A stretch of DNA of 64,000 bases from Bradyrhizobium sp. CCBAU 51627 (GTDB lineage Bacteria; Pseudomonadota; Alphaproteobacteria; Rhizobiales; Xanthobacteraceae). Numbering within the stretch: the stretch's first letter is position 1; every line of letters starts with the position of its first letter. The notes below the pieces were generated by a model. That model saw only the letters and a program-made list of their open reading frames with translations, had not been told where the DNA came from and made no database searches. Shown one piece after another: positions 50,594 through 59,549 of the stretch. A program made the translations under genes and the position numbers. The stretch covers positions 1-64,000 of the forward strand of contig NZ_LBJG01000026.1 in assembly GCF_028128765.1 (NCBI RefSeq), in the 5' to 3' direction.

Positions 50594-51985
50594 ATGCCCT
50601 CACCCCGATCGGTTGCCTGCCTTCTCGCCGCGCTGCTCTCGACATCTGGTCTCGACGTCGGCAGCGCATTCGCCCAGACGACGGTCACATCGGCGCCGCC
50701 CGCCAGCTTCACGCTCAGCAACGGCCTCCAGGTCGTGGTGATCCCGGACCATCGCACCCCCGTGGTCACGGAGATGATCTGGTACAAGGTTGGCTCGGCC
50801 GACGAGACGCCGGGCAAGTCGGGCCTCGCCCACTTCCTCGAGCATCTGATGTTCAAGGGAACCGAGAAGCATCCAGTCGGAGAGTTCTCCCAGACCGTGC
50901 TTCGCGTCGGCGGCAATGAGAACGCCTCGACCTCGGTCGACTACACCAATTACTACCAGCGCGTACCGAAAGAGCAGCTCCCGACGATGATGGAGTTCGA
51001 GGCCGATCGCATGACCGGCCTGATCCTCAAGGACGAGAACGTGTTGCCCGAGCGCGACGTCGTGCTCGAAGAGTACAATATGCGCGTCGCCAACAATCCG
51101 GATGCGCGGCTCAACGAGCAGATCATGGCCGCGCTCTATCTCAACCATCCCTACGGCCGGCCTGTGATCGGCTGGCACCAGGAGATCGAGAAGCTCGATC
51201 GCGAGGATGCACTGGCCTTCTACCGCCGCTTCTACGCGCCCAACAACGCGATCCTGGTGATCGCCGGCGACGTCGAAGCGGCCGACGTGCGCCCGCTGGT
51301 CGAACGCAATTTCGGCCCGATCCCGGCCCAGCCTGCGATCCCGGCGCGTCGCATCCGTCCGCAGGAGCCGGCGCCGGCGGCGCCGCGCACGGTCACGCTG
51401 TCCGACCCGCGCGTCGAGCAGCCGGGCCTGCGCCGCTACTATCTGGTGCCTTCGGCAACCACGGCCGCGGCCGGCGAGAGCGCGGCGCTCGACGTGCTCG
51501 CGCAGTTGATGGGCAGCGGCAGCAACTCCTATCTGTACCGCGCGCTCGTGGTCGACAAGCCGCTCGCGGTTTCAGCCAGCGCCAGCTATTCCAGCATCTC
51601 GCTCGACCCGACCCAGTTCGCGATCTCGGCTTCACCAAAGCCTGGTGTCAGCTTCGCCGACATCGAACAGGTCATCGACGGCGTCATCGCCGACGTCGCG
51701 AAGAACCCGATCCGCGCCGAGGATCTCGAACGGGTCAAGACCCAGCTCATCGCCGAGGCGATCTACGCTCAGGACAATCAGGCGGTGCTGGCGCGCTGGT
51801 ACGGCAGCGCACTGACCACAGGTCTGTCGATCGAGGACATCAGGAGCTGGCCCGACCGCATCCGCGCGGTCACCGCCGAGCAGGTGCGCGCCGCCGCGCA
51901 GAAATGGCTCGAGAAGAAGCGCTCGGTGACGGGCTATCTGATCAAGGACACCAGTGCCGCCAAGCGCGAGGAGAAGCGTTCGTGA
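50594..51985 (+). CDS. M16-family zinc metallopeptidase, catalytic subunit
   Basis: The start at 50594 (AGGATCGAG upstream) gives a signal peptide and a 463-residue M16B-type protein. The inverted zinc motif HFLEHLMFKG (HxxEH) lies near residues 79-83, with the third ligand Glu in ERDVVLEEYN about 75 residues on. The C-terminal half lacks the Arg/Tyr pair of substrate binding: where RGLAY is expected it reads DKPLAVS. It therefore needs a partner, and the next gene supplies the complementary half. Probably a periplasmic heterodimeric protease. Confidence 0.92.
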   Translation: MPSPRSVACLLAALLSTSGLDVGSAFAQTTVTSAPPASFTLSNGLQVVVIPDHRTPVVTEMIWYKVGSADETPGKSGLAHFLEHLMFKGTEKHPVGEFSQTVLRVGGNENASTSVDYTNYYQRVPKEQLPTMMEFEADRMTGLILKDENVLPERDVVLEEYNMRVANNPDARLNEQIMAALYLNHPYGRPVIGWHQEIEKLDREDALAFYRRFYAPNNAILVIAGDVEAADVRPLVERNFGPIPAQPAIPARRIRPQEPAPAAPRTVTLSDPRVEQPGLRRYYLVPSATTAAAGESAALDVLAQLMGSGSNSYLYRALVVDKPLAVSASASYSSISLDPTQFAISASPKPGVSFADIEQVIDGVIADVAKNPIRAEDLERVKTQLIAEAIYAQDNQAVLARWYGSALTTGLSIEDIRSWPDRIRAVTAEQVRAAAQKWLEKKRSVTGYLIKDTSAAKREEKRS

Positions 51986-53355
51986 ATCATCCCTTCCTTC
52001 GCGCTCGCCATTTCGCATTGTCGTTCGTCACCGGCGCGACGCTCGCGCTCGTTTCGATCTCGCCATCTCAAGCCGCAGCGAAGATCCAGCACCTGGTTTC
52101 GCCTGGTGGCATCGAGGCCTGGTTCGTTCAGGACGCGACCGTACCGCTGATCGCCATGGAATATTCCTTTGCCGGCGGCTCGGCGCAGGATCCCAAGGGC
52201 AAGTCCGGCGTCGCCAATCTCGTTGGCGACCTTCTCGATGAGGGTTCCGGCGATCTCGATTCCAAGACGTTCCATGAACGGCTCGACCGCCGCGCCATCG
52301 AACTCTCCTTCAGCGCCACACGCGACACTTTCCGCGGCAGCCTGCGCATGCTGCGCGACAACAAGGACGAGGCCTTCGACCTGCTGCGCTTGGCACTGAC
52401 CTCGCCACATTTCGAAACGACCGATGTCGAGCGCATCCGCTCGCAGGTCATCTCGGGCCTGCGCCGCGACACGACCAACCCGACCTCGCTCGCAAGCCGC
52501 AAATTCCTGGAGATGGCGTTCGGCGATCATCCCTATGGACGGCAGACCAATGGCACGCTGGAGAGCGTGCCGACCATCACGGTCGCCGACATGAAGGATT
52601 ATGTCAGCCGTGTGCTCGCCAAGGACACGCTGAAGATCGCGGTCGTCGGCGACGTCGATCCGGCCACGCTCGGCAAGCTGCTCGATCACACCTTCGGTGG
52701 CTTGCCTGCCAAGGCCAATCTCGTGCCGGTCCCCGACGTCGAGGCCACAAAGCCGCCGCAGCGCGCCTTTGTGCCGCTCGACGTGCCGCAGACCGTGATC
52801 ACCTTCGGCGGCCCCGGTGTGATGCGCAGCGATCCGAACTTCATGGCCTATTACGTGGTCAATCACATCCTCGGCGGTGGCGGCCTGTCCTCGCGGCTTT
52901 ATCGCGAGGTGCGCGAGAAGCGCGGCCTGGCCTATTCGGTATTCGAGTCCCTGCTCTGGATGGAGCATTCGGCAATCTTCATCGGCAACACCGGCACGCG
53001 TGCCGACCGCGCCGGTGACACCATGGATGCGATCGAGAAGGAAGTGCGCCGCATCGCCGACGAGGGCCCGACCCAGAAGGAACTCGACGAGGCCAAGTCC
53101 TATCTCAAGGGTTCGCAGATGCTGGCGCTCGACACTTCCTCCAAGCTCGCGCAGGCGCTGCTGCAATATCAGCAGGACAAGCTGCCGATCGACTATATCG
53201 AAAAGCGCAACGCCATCGTCGACGCGGTGACGCTGGACGACGCCAAGGCCGCCGCCAAGCGGATGTGGGGCCAGGGGCTCCTGACCGTCGTCGTCGGTCG
53301 TGCGCCGCAGGCTGCCGCACAACCAGCTGCGGCACCCGCAACGAAGTCGAACTGA
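51982..53355 (+). CDS. M16-family peptidase, non-catalytic partner subunit
   Basis: The GTG at 51982 overlaps the preceding TGA (GTGA), so the pair is cotranslated. A signal peptide is present. The HxxEH zinc site is lost: the aligned segment reads NLVGDLLDEGSG. The Arg/Tyr substrate-binding pair is kept in SRLYREVREKRGLAYSVFE near residue 310. This matches the non-catalytic subunit of M16B heterodimers. Length 457 residues. Confidence 0.9.
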   Translation: MNHPFLRARHFALSFVTGATLALVSISPSQAAAKIQHLVSPGGIEAWFVQDATVPLIAMEYSFAGGSAQDPKGKSGVANLVGDLLDEGSGDLDSKTFHERLDRRAIELSFSATRDTFRGSLRMLRDNKDEAFDLLRLALTSPHFETTDVERIRSQVISGLRRDTTNPTSLASRKFLEMAFGDHPYGRQTNGTLESVPTITVADMKDYVSRVLAKDTLKIAVVGDVDPATLGKLLDHTFGGLPAKANLVPVPDVEATKPPQRAFVPLDVPQTVITFGGPGVMRSDPNFMAYYVVNHILGGGGLSSRLYREVREKRGLAYSVFESLLWMEHSAIFIGNTGTRADRAGDTMDAIEKEVRRIADEGPTQKELDEAKSYLKGSQMLALDTSSKLAQALLQYQQDKLPIDYIEKRNAIVDAVTLDDAKAAAKRMWGQGLLTVVVGRAPQAAAQPAAAPATKSN

Positions 53356-53471
53356 GATCTCCTGACCCTTCCCGAAATGGCCGGGCTCGCCCGGCCATTT
53401 GCGCTTCCAGATGTACCATTGCCGAGCATGGACGATCCGCGATATGTCGTGACATCACAAATGGTGCCATC

Positions 53472-53888
53472 ATGCTGCGGATATCCCGCGATCTCGTCAT
53501 CGACGAGGACGACATCGAGATCGGCTTTGTCCGCGCCTCCGGCCCGGGCGGGCAGAACGTCAACAAAGTCGCGACCTCGGCGCAGCTTCGCTTCGATACC
53601 CGCAGGCTGACCTTGCCGGAGGACGCCGCGTTGCGCCTTGCCCGCCTCGCCGGCCAGCGCATGACCAAGGAGGGCGTCATCGTGATCCACGCCCAGCGCT
53701 TCCGCACCCAGGAGCGTAACCGGCAGGACGCCATCGACCGCCTCACGGAGATGCTGCGCGAGGCCATGGTCCGCCCGACACCACGGCGCGCGACGCGACC
53801 GACCTTCGCCTCCAAGCAGCGCCGGCTCGAGGGCAAGAAACGCCGCAGCGACGTCAAGGCCGGTCGCGGCGGCCGCTTCGACGACTGA
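53472..53888 (+). CDS. arfB: Alternative ribosome-rescue factor ArfB (YaeJ)
   Basis: The 138-residue protein has GGQ at residues 26-28 in ASGPGGQNVNKV, the motif that hydrolyses peptidyl-tRNA on stalled ribosomes. The C-terminal tail is basic (KQRRLEGKKRRSDVKAGRGGR), fitting the ArfB tail that enters the empty mRNA channel; release factors would be longer. It is thus a codon-independent rescue factor. A hairpin terminator follows. Confidence 0.95.
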   Translation: MLRISRDLVIDEDDIEIGFVRASGPGGQNVNKVATSAQLRFDTRRLTLPEDAALRLARLAGQRMTKEGVIVIHAQRFRTQERNRQDAIDRLTEMLREAMVRPTPRRATRPTFASKQRRLEGKKRRSDVKAGRGGRFDD

Positions 53889-53894
53889 TTGCGC

Positions 53895-53928
53895 AAAAAA
53901 CCTCCGGCCGCAGAGCGACCGGAGGTTT
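53895..53928. terminator. Convergent bidirectional terminator
   Basis: AAAAAACCTCCGG-CCGCAGAGCGA-CCGGAGGTTT forms a nine-base stem with A6 on the left and T3 on the right. On the minus strand it ends in T6. It separates arfB from the small exported protein gene. Confidence 0.88.
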
Positions 53929-53946
53929 GCGGTTCGCCGGCCGGCC

Positions 53947-54258
53947 TCAGTAACGCTTGCCGGTCGCAGTGCCACCCGCAGCCGCACCGTCGGCGGGCCC
54001 CTTGTGTGTCGCGCTGCCGGTCGTCCCAATGGTCCCCTTCGTCCCCTTGGTCGATTTCATACCGACCTTTTCGCCGACGGCCCCCTGCTGGGCGCCGAGG
54101 CCCTCATCCTCACTGTCCATGCCTGCGCCGCCTTGCATGGGTTTGCTTTGCACGGTGCCGGCGGGCCGGGCACCAGAGGACGTTCCTTGCGCGAGAACAG
54201 GCGTCGCGACGAGGGCTGCGAGGGCGCATGCGATTGCAGAGGTCTTCACCAACTTCAT
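53947..54258 (-). CDS. Small exported Gly/Thr-rich protein, 103 aa
   Basis: The ATG at 54258 has AGGAG six bases upstream; a longer frame exists but lacks a site. The signal peptide ends near PVLAQG. The mature part is low complexity, Gly/Thr/Ala/Lys-rich, with a KGTKGTIGTTGS repeat-like stretch, and is probably disordered. Small exported proteins of this kind are common in Bradyrhizobium. Function unknown. Confidence 0.65.
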   Translation of the reverse strand: MKLVKTSAIACALAALVATPVLAQGTSSGARPAGTVQSKPMQGGAGMDSEDEGLGAQQGAVGEKVGMKSTKGTKGTIGTTGSATHKGPADGAAAGGTATGKRY

Positions 54259-54575
54259 CCATTTCTCCTGGATTGTGCGCGATGAACGGTTCGGCGATTC
54301 CCCACGCCGTTCGTCTCGACCGGACCATGTCATCGCGCAAACTGTGCGAACGGCGTGCACGCGATGCAAACGGTCTCCTGTGGTGATCGTTTAGGGATTT
54401 CGCGGCGGTTTCACGGAATTGCGCTCCTCATATGCGGCGCCGCGCGGAAGCGCGCCTCAATTGCGAGGACGGCTCAAGGCTGAAAATGAACTACATTTGG
54501 TATGTGGGAAGCTCGACCTTCCCCATGCATTTGTTGTCCGGCGGCGTTAAACTGAGTTATTCGCCGAGTGAACCC
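54259..54575. promoter_or_regulatory. Divergent gap before mutL
   Basis: These 317 bases should hold the promoters of the small exported protein (minus) and mutL (plus). GAACGG..CCACGCCGTTCG and GCGAACGGCGTG repeats lie at about 54285-54356. The open frame of mutL extends back to 54432, but that part lacks MutL similarity. No gene is seen. Confidence 0.4.
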
Positions 54576-56390
54576 ATGCCCGTCCGCCAACTTCCCGAAC
54601 AGATCGTTAACCGCATCGCCGCCGGCGAGGTGGTCGAGCGTCCGGCGAGCGTCGTCAAGGAACTCGTCGAGAACGCGATTGATGCCGGCGCAAGCCGGAT
54701 CGACGTCTTCACCGATGGCGGCGGCCGGCGGCGGATCGGCATCACCGACGATGGCAGCGGGATGACCGCAAACGATCTCGCGCTCGCAGTCGAGCGCCAT
54801 GCCACGTCCAAACTCGACGACGAGGATCTGCTCCAGATCCGCACGCTCGGGTTCCGCGGCGAGGCGCTCCCCTCGATCGGCTCGGTCGCGCGGCTGTCGA
54901 TCACCACGCGGCATGCCAGCGAGCCGCACGCCTGGGCGCTGACCGTCGAGGGCGGTGAGAAGTCCGAGATCATGCCGGCGGCGCTGGCGCAAGGCACCCG
55001 AGTCGAGGTCAACGATCTCTTCTATGCAACGCCGGCGCGACTGAAGTTCTTGAAGACCGACCGCACGGAGGCGGAGGCCATCCGCGAGGTGGTGCGGCGG
55101 CTGGCGATGGCGAGGCCGGATATCGCCTTCACATTGGCAGGCGAGGAGCGTGCGCCGGTAACCTGGGCTGCGGCGCTGCCCGGCGCGGCCGGACGGCTGA
55201 CGCGGCTCGGCGATATTCTCGGAGCGGAGTTCCGCAGCCATGCCTTCGAGGTTCATGCCGAGCGCGAGGGCGTCGTCGTCGCCGGTTATGCCGCAGCGCC
55301 GGCGCTGACCAAAGCCAACGCGCTCGGGCAATATCTCTTCGTCAACGGCCGCCCCGTGCGCGACAAGTTGATCCTGGGCGCGGTGCGCGGAGCCTATGCC
55401 GACTATCTGCCGCGCGACCGGCATCCGGTGCTGGCACTGTTCGTCACGCTCGATCCGCGCGAGGTCGACGCCAACGTGCATCCAGCCAAGACCGAGGTGC
55501 GTTTCCGCAATGCCGGGCTCGTGCGTGCACTGATTGTACACGGGCTGAAGGAAGGTCTGGCGCGCGAGGGCCGTCGCACCGCCGCCAATAGCGGCGAGAG
55601 CGCATTGACCTCGTTCCGGCCGGCTTTCACGCCGCAGCGCCCTGCGAGTTGGGACTGGCGTGCTTCGCCAGCCGCACCGGTCGCGCCGATGCCGTCATTC
55701 GAAAGCTCCGCCGCGCCCGCCTTCGCCGAGCGCGCGCAGGCCACCTTCGATGTCGGCGGGCCGAGCGCCGACGTGCGGATCGAGACACAGCCGGTGGCCG
55801 ATCTCGTCGACCGCCCGCTCGGCGCGGCGCGCACACAGATTCACGAGACCTACATCGTCTCGCAGACGCGCGACGGTCTCATCATCGTCGACCAGCACGC
55901 CGCCCATGAGCGCATCGTTTATGAACGACTGAAGGCCTCGCTCGCCGAGAACGGCGTGCAGCGACAGATCCTCTTGATCCCCGAGATCGTCGAGATGGAC
56001 GAGGCTACGGTGGAACGCCTCCTCGATCGCAGCGACGAGCTCGCCTCATTCGGCCTCGCGATCGAATCCTTCGGTCCCGGCGCGGTCGCGGTGCGCGAGA
56101 CGCCGTCTCTGCTCGGCAAGACCAATGCGGGCGGACTGCTCCGCGATCTTTCCGAGCATATGGCTGAATGGGACGAGGCGCTTCCTCTCGAACGCCGCCT
56201 GATGCATGTCGCCGCCACCATGGCCTGCCACGGCTCGGTGCGCGCCGGCCGCAGGCTGCGGCCGGAGGAGATGAACGCGTTGCTGCGCGAAATGGAGGAG
56301 ACGCCGAACTCCGGCCAGTGCAATCACGGCCGGCCCACTTATGTCGAGCTGAAGTTGAGCGACGTGGAGAAGCTGTTCGGGCGGAGGTAA
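54576..56390 (+). CDS. mutL: DNA mismatch repair protein MutL
   Basis: MutL links MutS mismatch recognition to strand processing. The ATG at 54576 starts MPVRQLPEQIVNRIAAGEVVERPASVVKELVENAIDAGA, the conserved opening of the GHKL ATPase. DDGSGM and TLGFRGEALPSI follow. The C-terminal dimerisation domain covers about residues 415-604. I see the ACHGSVRAGRRL segment and GQCNHGRPTYVEL near the end; a full DQHAAHERIVYER segment is present. Whether the endonuclease site is active would need alignment. The final product is 604 residues. Confidence 0.96.
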   Translation: MPVRQLPEQIVNRIAAGEVVERPASVVKELVENAIDAGASRIDVFTDGGGRRRIGITDDGSGMTANDLALAVERHATSKLDDEDLLQIRTLGFRGEALPSIGSVARLSITTRHASEPHAWALTVEGGEKSEIMPAALAQGTRVEVNDLFYATPARLKFLKTDRTEAEAIREVVRRLAMARPDIAFTLAGEERAPVTWAAALPGAAGRLTRLGDILGAEFRSHAFEVHAEREGVVVAGYAAAPALTKANALGQYLFVNGRPVRDKLILGAVRGAYADYLPRDRHPVLALFVTLDPREVDANVHPAKTEVRFRNAGLVRALIVHGLKEGLAREGRRTAANSGESALTSFRPAFTPQRPASWDWRASPAAPVAPMPSFESSAAPAFAERAQATFDVGGPSADVRIETQPVADLVDRPLGAARTQIHETYIVSQTRDGLIIVDQHAAHERIVYERLKASLAENGVQRQILLIPEIVEMDEATVERLLDRSDELASFGLAIESFGPGAVAVRETPSLLGKTNAGGLLRDLSEHMAEWDEALPLERRLMHVAATMACHGSVRAGRRLRPEEMNALLREMEETPNSGQCNHGRPTYVELKLSDVEKLFGRR

Positions 56391-56392
56391 GG

Positions 56393-56489
56393 TGCCGTAG
56401 GGTGGGCAAAGTCGCGGAGCGCCGTGCCTACGATCACTTCATGTTCGAGACAAATGGTGGGCACGCTCCGCTTTGCCCACCCTGTGGCA
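56393..56489. repeat. Dispersed palindromic repeat, family D copy 2
   Basis: GCCGTAGGGTGGGCAAAG at the left faces CTTTGCCCACCCTGTGGC at the right, with CGCGGAGCGCCGTGCC and GGGCACGCTCCGC inside. It is the same family as 23768-23872 and again separates convergent gene ends (mutL and rsmD). Confidence 0.85.
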
Positions 56490-56495
56490 GCGAGA

Positions 56496-57050
56496 CTAGG
56501 GCCTCTTCAGAAACACGAATTCCGTATCGTCATACGCCCGCCGCTCGAGTTCCTCGAACCCCTCCGGCGTCGCGAACTGCGCAGCTTTCGCCTCCTCCAC
56601 CACGAGCAGCGCGCCTGGCGTGAGCCAGCCGCCATCCCGCAAGGACGCAAGCGCCTTCTCCGCAAAGCCTTTGCCATAGGGCGGATCGAGGAACACCAGC
56701 GAGAATGGCTCGACGGGATGCGCGGGGCCGAGATCGGTCGCATCGCGGCGATAGACTTTTGTCACTCCGCCGAGACCCAGCGATTCCACATTGTTACGGA
56801 GCAGCGCGCGCGCCTCCGCACCGTTGTCGACGAACAGCGTGAATTTCGCCCCGCGCGAGGACGCCTCGATGCCGAGCGCGCCGGTGCCGGCAAAGAGATC
56901 GAGCACGCGCGCATCCGGAATCGGATTGTCATAGGCGTGCACGAGGATGTTGAACACGGACTCGCGCAGCCGATCCGCCGTGGGACGGATGTCGCGCGAG
57001 GACGGTGAGGCGAGGTTGCGCCCCTTCAAGCGACCGCCGACGACGCGCAT
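56496..57050 (-). CDS. rsmD: 16S rRNA (guanine(966)-N2)-methyltransferase RsmD
   Basis: The 184-residue enzyme starts MRVVGGRLKGRNLASP and contains IRPTADRLRESVFNIL, the SAM loop VLDLFAGTGALGIEASSRG, and the catalytic FLDPPYGKGF. RsmD methylates G966 of 16S rRNA in the assembled small subunit. Its ATG is one base after the rluB stop, so the two rRNA-modifying genes are in one operon. Confidence 0.96.
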   Translation of the reverse strand: MRVVGGRLKGRNLASPSSRDIRPTADRLRESVFNILVHAYDNPIPDARVLDLFAGTGALGIEASSRGAKFTLFVDNGAEARALLRNNVESLGLGGVTKVYRRDATDLGPAHPVEPFSLVFLDPPYGKGFAEKALASLRDGGWLTPGALLVVEEAKAAQFATPEGFEELERRAYDDTEFVFLKRP

Positions 57051-57051
57051 G

Positions 57052-58971
57052 CTATTCGTCCCGCGGCGTCAGATCGCGCTTGCCGTGATAGCCGCGCTTG
57101 GGACGACGCGGCGGGCCGTAGCCGTTGGCCTCCAGCTCATTGCGCTCACGCGCTTCGTCGCTGCCGGTGCGCTGCACCAGCACGCGGCGGCCCTTGCGGT
57201 CGGCAATCACGGCGCGCTTTGATGTCTTCTCACCTTCACCTGAGGACTTCTTCGGTACGTCGAACTGCGCGCCCGACTTCTCGATCACCTTGTCGCCAAG
57301 CTGCTCGCGCAGCACGCGCGCGCGGATCTCTTCGACCTGGCCCTCGGGGATTTCGCCGAGCTGGAACGGGCCATAGGAGACACGGATCAGCCGGTTCACC
57401 TCGAGCCCGAGATGGGCGCAGACGTTGCGCACCTCGCGGTTCTTGCCTTCGCGGATCGCGAACACCAGCCAGACATTGGCGCCCTGGTCACGCTCCAGTG
57501 TCGCCTCGATCGGCCCGTATTTCACGCCCTCGACCTCGATGCCGTTCTTGAGCTGGTCGAGCTGCGCCTGGGTGATGTCGCCATGGGCGCGAACGCGATA
57601 GCGGCGCAGCCAACCTGTGTCCGGCAGCTCGAGCGTGCGTGCGAGGCCGCCATCATTGGTGAGCAGCAAGAGCCCTTCGGTGTTGAAGTCGAGCCGGCCG
57701 ACACTGATCAGGCGCGGCAGGCCTTCGGGCAGATTGTCGAACACGGTCGGACGCCCCTCGGGATCGTCATGCGTCGTCATCAGCCCGCGCGGCTTGTGAT
57801 AGAGGAACAGACGCGTACGCTCGCGCTCCGGCAACGGCTTGCCGTCGACCAGAACGACGTCGTTCCTGGTGATGTCGAGCGCCGGCGAGTTGATGACGCG
57901 GCCGTTGACGGTGACGCGGCCCTGCGTGACCATCTCTTCGGCATCGCGGCGCGACGCCAGGCCTGCACGCGCCAGAGCCTTGGCGATCCGCTCGCCGGCC
58001 TTCTTCGGCTTCGGAGCTTCCTCGCGGCGTGGCCGCCCCTCAAAATCCCGATCGCGCTCGCGATAGGCACCGCGGCCCCCGAAGGCCGGACGCTTCTCGA
58101 AAATGCGGCTGTCGTCCTCATTGTCGCGCCGCGGACGGTCGCGGAAGCGGCCCTCGCCGCGCGGATGCTCCTGCCAGTCCATACGGCCTTCCGGCCGCTC
58201 ACGCGGACGATCGAATTTTGGGCGATCGCGGAACGGACGATCGCCCGAGCCACGATCATCGCGCGAGCGTGAAAAGCGCGGGCGGTCCTCGCCACGGCCG
58301 CCTTCGCGACGGTCGTCGCGCTTTTGCCAGGGCTTGTCCTCGCCGCGATCGCGGCCGCCGAAATCCTTGTCGAAGGATTTGCGCGGACGGTCGCCGCGCG
58401 CACGATCGTCGCGCTTCTGCCAGGGTTTGGAATCACCGCGCTCACCACGGTCGCGCGAAAACTTCCGCTCGCCCTCGAACTTGCGCTCGGGGCGTTCGCC
58501 GCGCGGCGTATAGGGCCGCTTGTCGCCGAACTTCTTGTCGCCGAAGCGGCCGGCTGGACGCGACTCGTCGCGAACCCGGCCGCGCGGCGGACGGTCGTCG
58601 CGGCCATAGGACGGACGATCACCGCGCGGCTTGAACGAGCGCTTCTCGCCATCGCGCGCTCCGCGATCGGAGAACGGGCGGTCGCCACGCGGCTTGAAGC
58701 TGCGCTCGCCGCGGCCCTCACCGCCACGCTCGTCGCGCTTGAAACGGGGACGATCGGAAAACTCGCGGCGCGGCGCATCGCCGTCCTCGCGACGGCGGAA
58801 CGGGCGGCTATCGCGGTCGCCGCGGGGCGGACGGCTGTCGCGGTCGCCTTTGCCCTCAAAACCGCGCTTGGCGAATTTCTTCTCGGGGCCGCGGGGCTTG
58901 CCGCTGCGGCCGCCTTTGGCCGGGCCTCGCCGGCCGCGGGAATCGTTGTCTTTGTCGCTGTCGCGAGGCAT
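57052..58971 (-). CDS. rluB: Large-subunit rRNA pseudouridine synthase RluB with long disordered extension
   Basis: The C-terminal 310 residues are a normal RsuA/RluB-type enzyme: an S4 domain (ERIAKALARAGLASRRDAEEMVTQGRVTVNG), then the synthase domain with the catalytic Asp in SVGRLDFNTEGLLLLTNDG. Before it lie about 330 residues made almost only of Arg, Asp, Lys, Glu, Gly, Pro and Phe in short RGE/RDDR/PRGER-like runs, a disordered RNA-binding type tail. The start is the ATG at 58971 or 58983. The gene leads an operon with rsmD. E. coli RluB acts on U2605 of 23S rRNA. Confidence 0.9.
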   Translation of the reverse strand: MPRDSDKDNDSRGRRGPAKGGRSGKPRGPEKKFAKRGFEGKGDRDSRPPRGDRDSRPFRRREDGDAPRREFSDRPRFKRDERGGEGRGERSFKPRGDRPFSDRGARDGEKRSFKPRGDRPSYGRDDRPPRGRVRDESRPAGRFGDKKFGDKRPYTPRGERPERKFEGERKFSRDRGERGDSKPWQKRDDRARGDRPRKSFDKDFGGRDRGEDKPWQKRDDRREGGRGEDRPRFSRSRDDRGSGDRPFRDRPKFDRPRERPEGRMDWQEHPRGEGRFRDRPRRDNEDDSRIFEKRPAFGGRGAYRERDRDFEGRPRREEAPKPKKAGERIAKALARAGLASRRDAEEMVTQGRVTVNGRVINSPALDITRNDVVLVDGKPLPERERTRLFLYHKPRGLMTTHDDPEGRPTVFDNLPEGLPRLISVGRLDFNTEGLLLLTNDGGLARTLELPDTGWLRRYRVRAHGDITQAQLDQLKNGIEVEGVKYGPIEATLERDQGANVWLVFAIREGKNREVRNVCAHLGLEVNRLIRVSYGPFQLGEIPEGQVEEIRARVLREQLGDKVIEKSGAQFDVPKKSSGEGEKTSKRAVIADRKGRRVLVQRTGSDEARERNELEANGYGPPRRPKRGYHGKRDLTPRDE

Positions 58972-59090
58972 GAATAATCTCACTCAGGGGGTGGCCAAAC
59001 GCATTGTGCGCGCTCATTCCGAGCCGCATGCTCAGGCAAATCAGGTTAAGCACTTCTGCTGAAGGCGCAGCTACTAGCAGGTTTCTTCGG

Positions 59091-59549
59091 ATGATACGAG
59101 GCTTGAAAGCCCCCTCTTTCATGGATTTGGCGCTCAAAACGGCCGAAAACGCCGGAAAGGCGGGCGAAGTCCCGATCGGATGCGTGGTGGTCCGGAATTA
59201 CGAGGTGATCGCCACCGCCGCCAACCGGACCCTCACCGATTACGACCCCACCGGCCATGCCGAGATCGTCGCGCTGCGCGAGGCGGCAAAGAAGATCGGC
59301 AGCGAGCGTCTGGTGGACTGCGACCTCTACGTGACGCTGGAGCCCTGCACCATGTGTGCGGGCGCGATCTCCTTTGCAAGGGTCCGCCGGCTCTATTACG
59401 GCGCCGCCGACCCCAAGGGCGGCGCGGTGGAGTCGGGCGTGCGGTTCTTTGCTTCGCCGACCTGCCACCACGCCCCCGACGTCTATTCCGGCGTCGGCGA
59501 GAGCGAGGCGGCGCGGCTGCTCAAGGAGTTCTTCCGCGAGCGGCGTTAG
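59091..59549 (+). CDS. tadA: tRNA-specific adenosine deaminase TadA
   Basis: TadA makes inosine at position 34 of tRNA-Arg(ACG). The zinc site is seen as HAEIVAL and PCTMCAGA. The ATG at 59091 gives 152 residues; an in-frame ATG at 59121 is the alternative. The C-terminal FFASPTCHHAPDVYSGVGESEAARLLKEFFRERR fits the family. Its last four bases overlap the 3' end of the convergent dehalogenase gene. Confidence 0.95.
   Translation: MIRGLKAPSFMDLALKTAENAGKAGEVPIGCVVVRNYEVIATAANRTLTDYDPTGHAEIVALREAAKKIGSERLVDCDLYVTLEPCTMCAGAISFARVRRLYYGAADPKGGAVESGVRFFASPTCHHAPDVYSGVGESEAARLLKEFFRERR

Noticed and set aside
51934..53322. A 462-codon minus-strand open frame opposite the second M16 gene
   Set aside because: Its translation is antisense composition only; the plus-strand gene has a signal peptide and M16 motifs.
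53947..54369. A longer start (54369) for the small exported protein
   Set aside because: The extra 37 residues lack a ribosome-binding site and would bury the signal peptide; AGGAG lies correctly before 54258.
57412..58977. Plus-strand open frames (for example 58324-58977) opposite the rluB extension, with hydrophobic Ala/Leu-rich translations
   Set aside because: The hydrophobic look comes from reading Arg/Asp/Gly codons in antisense. rluB has the S4 and catalytic motifs in the same frame as the extension.
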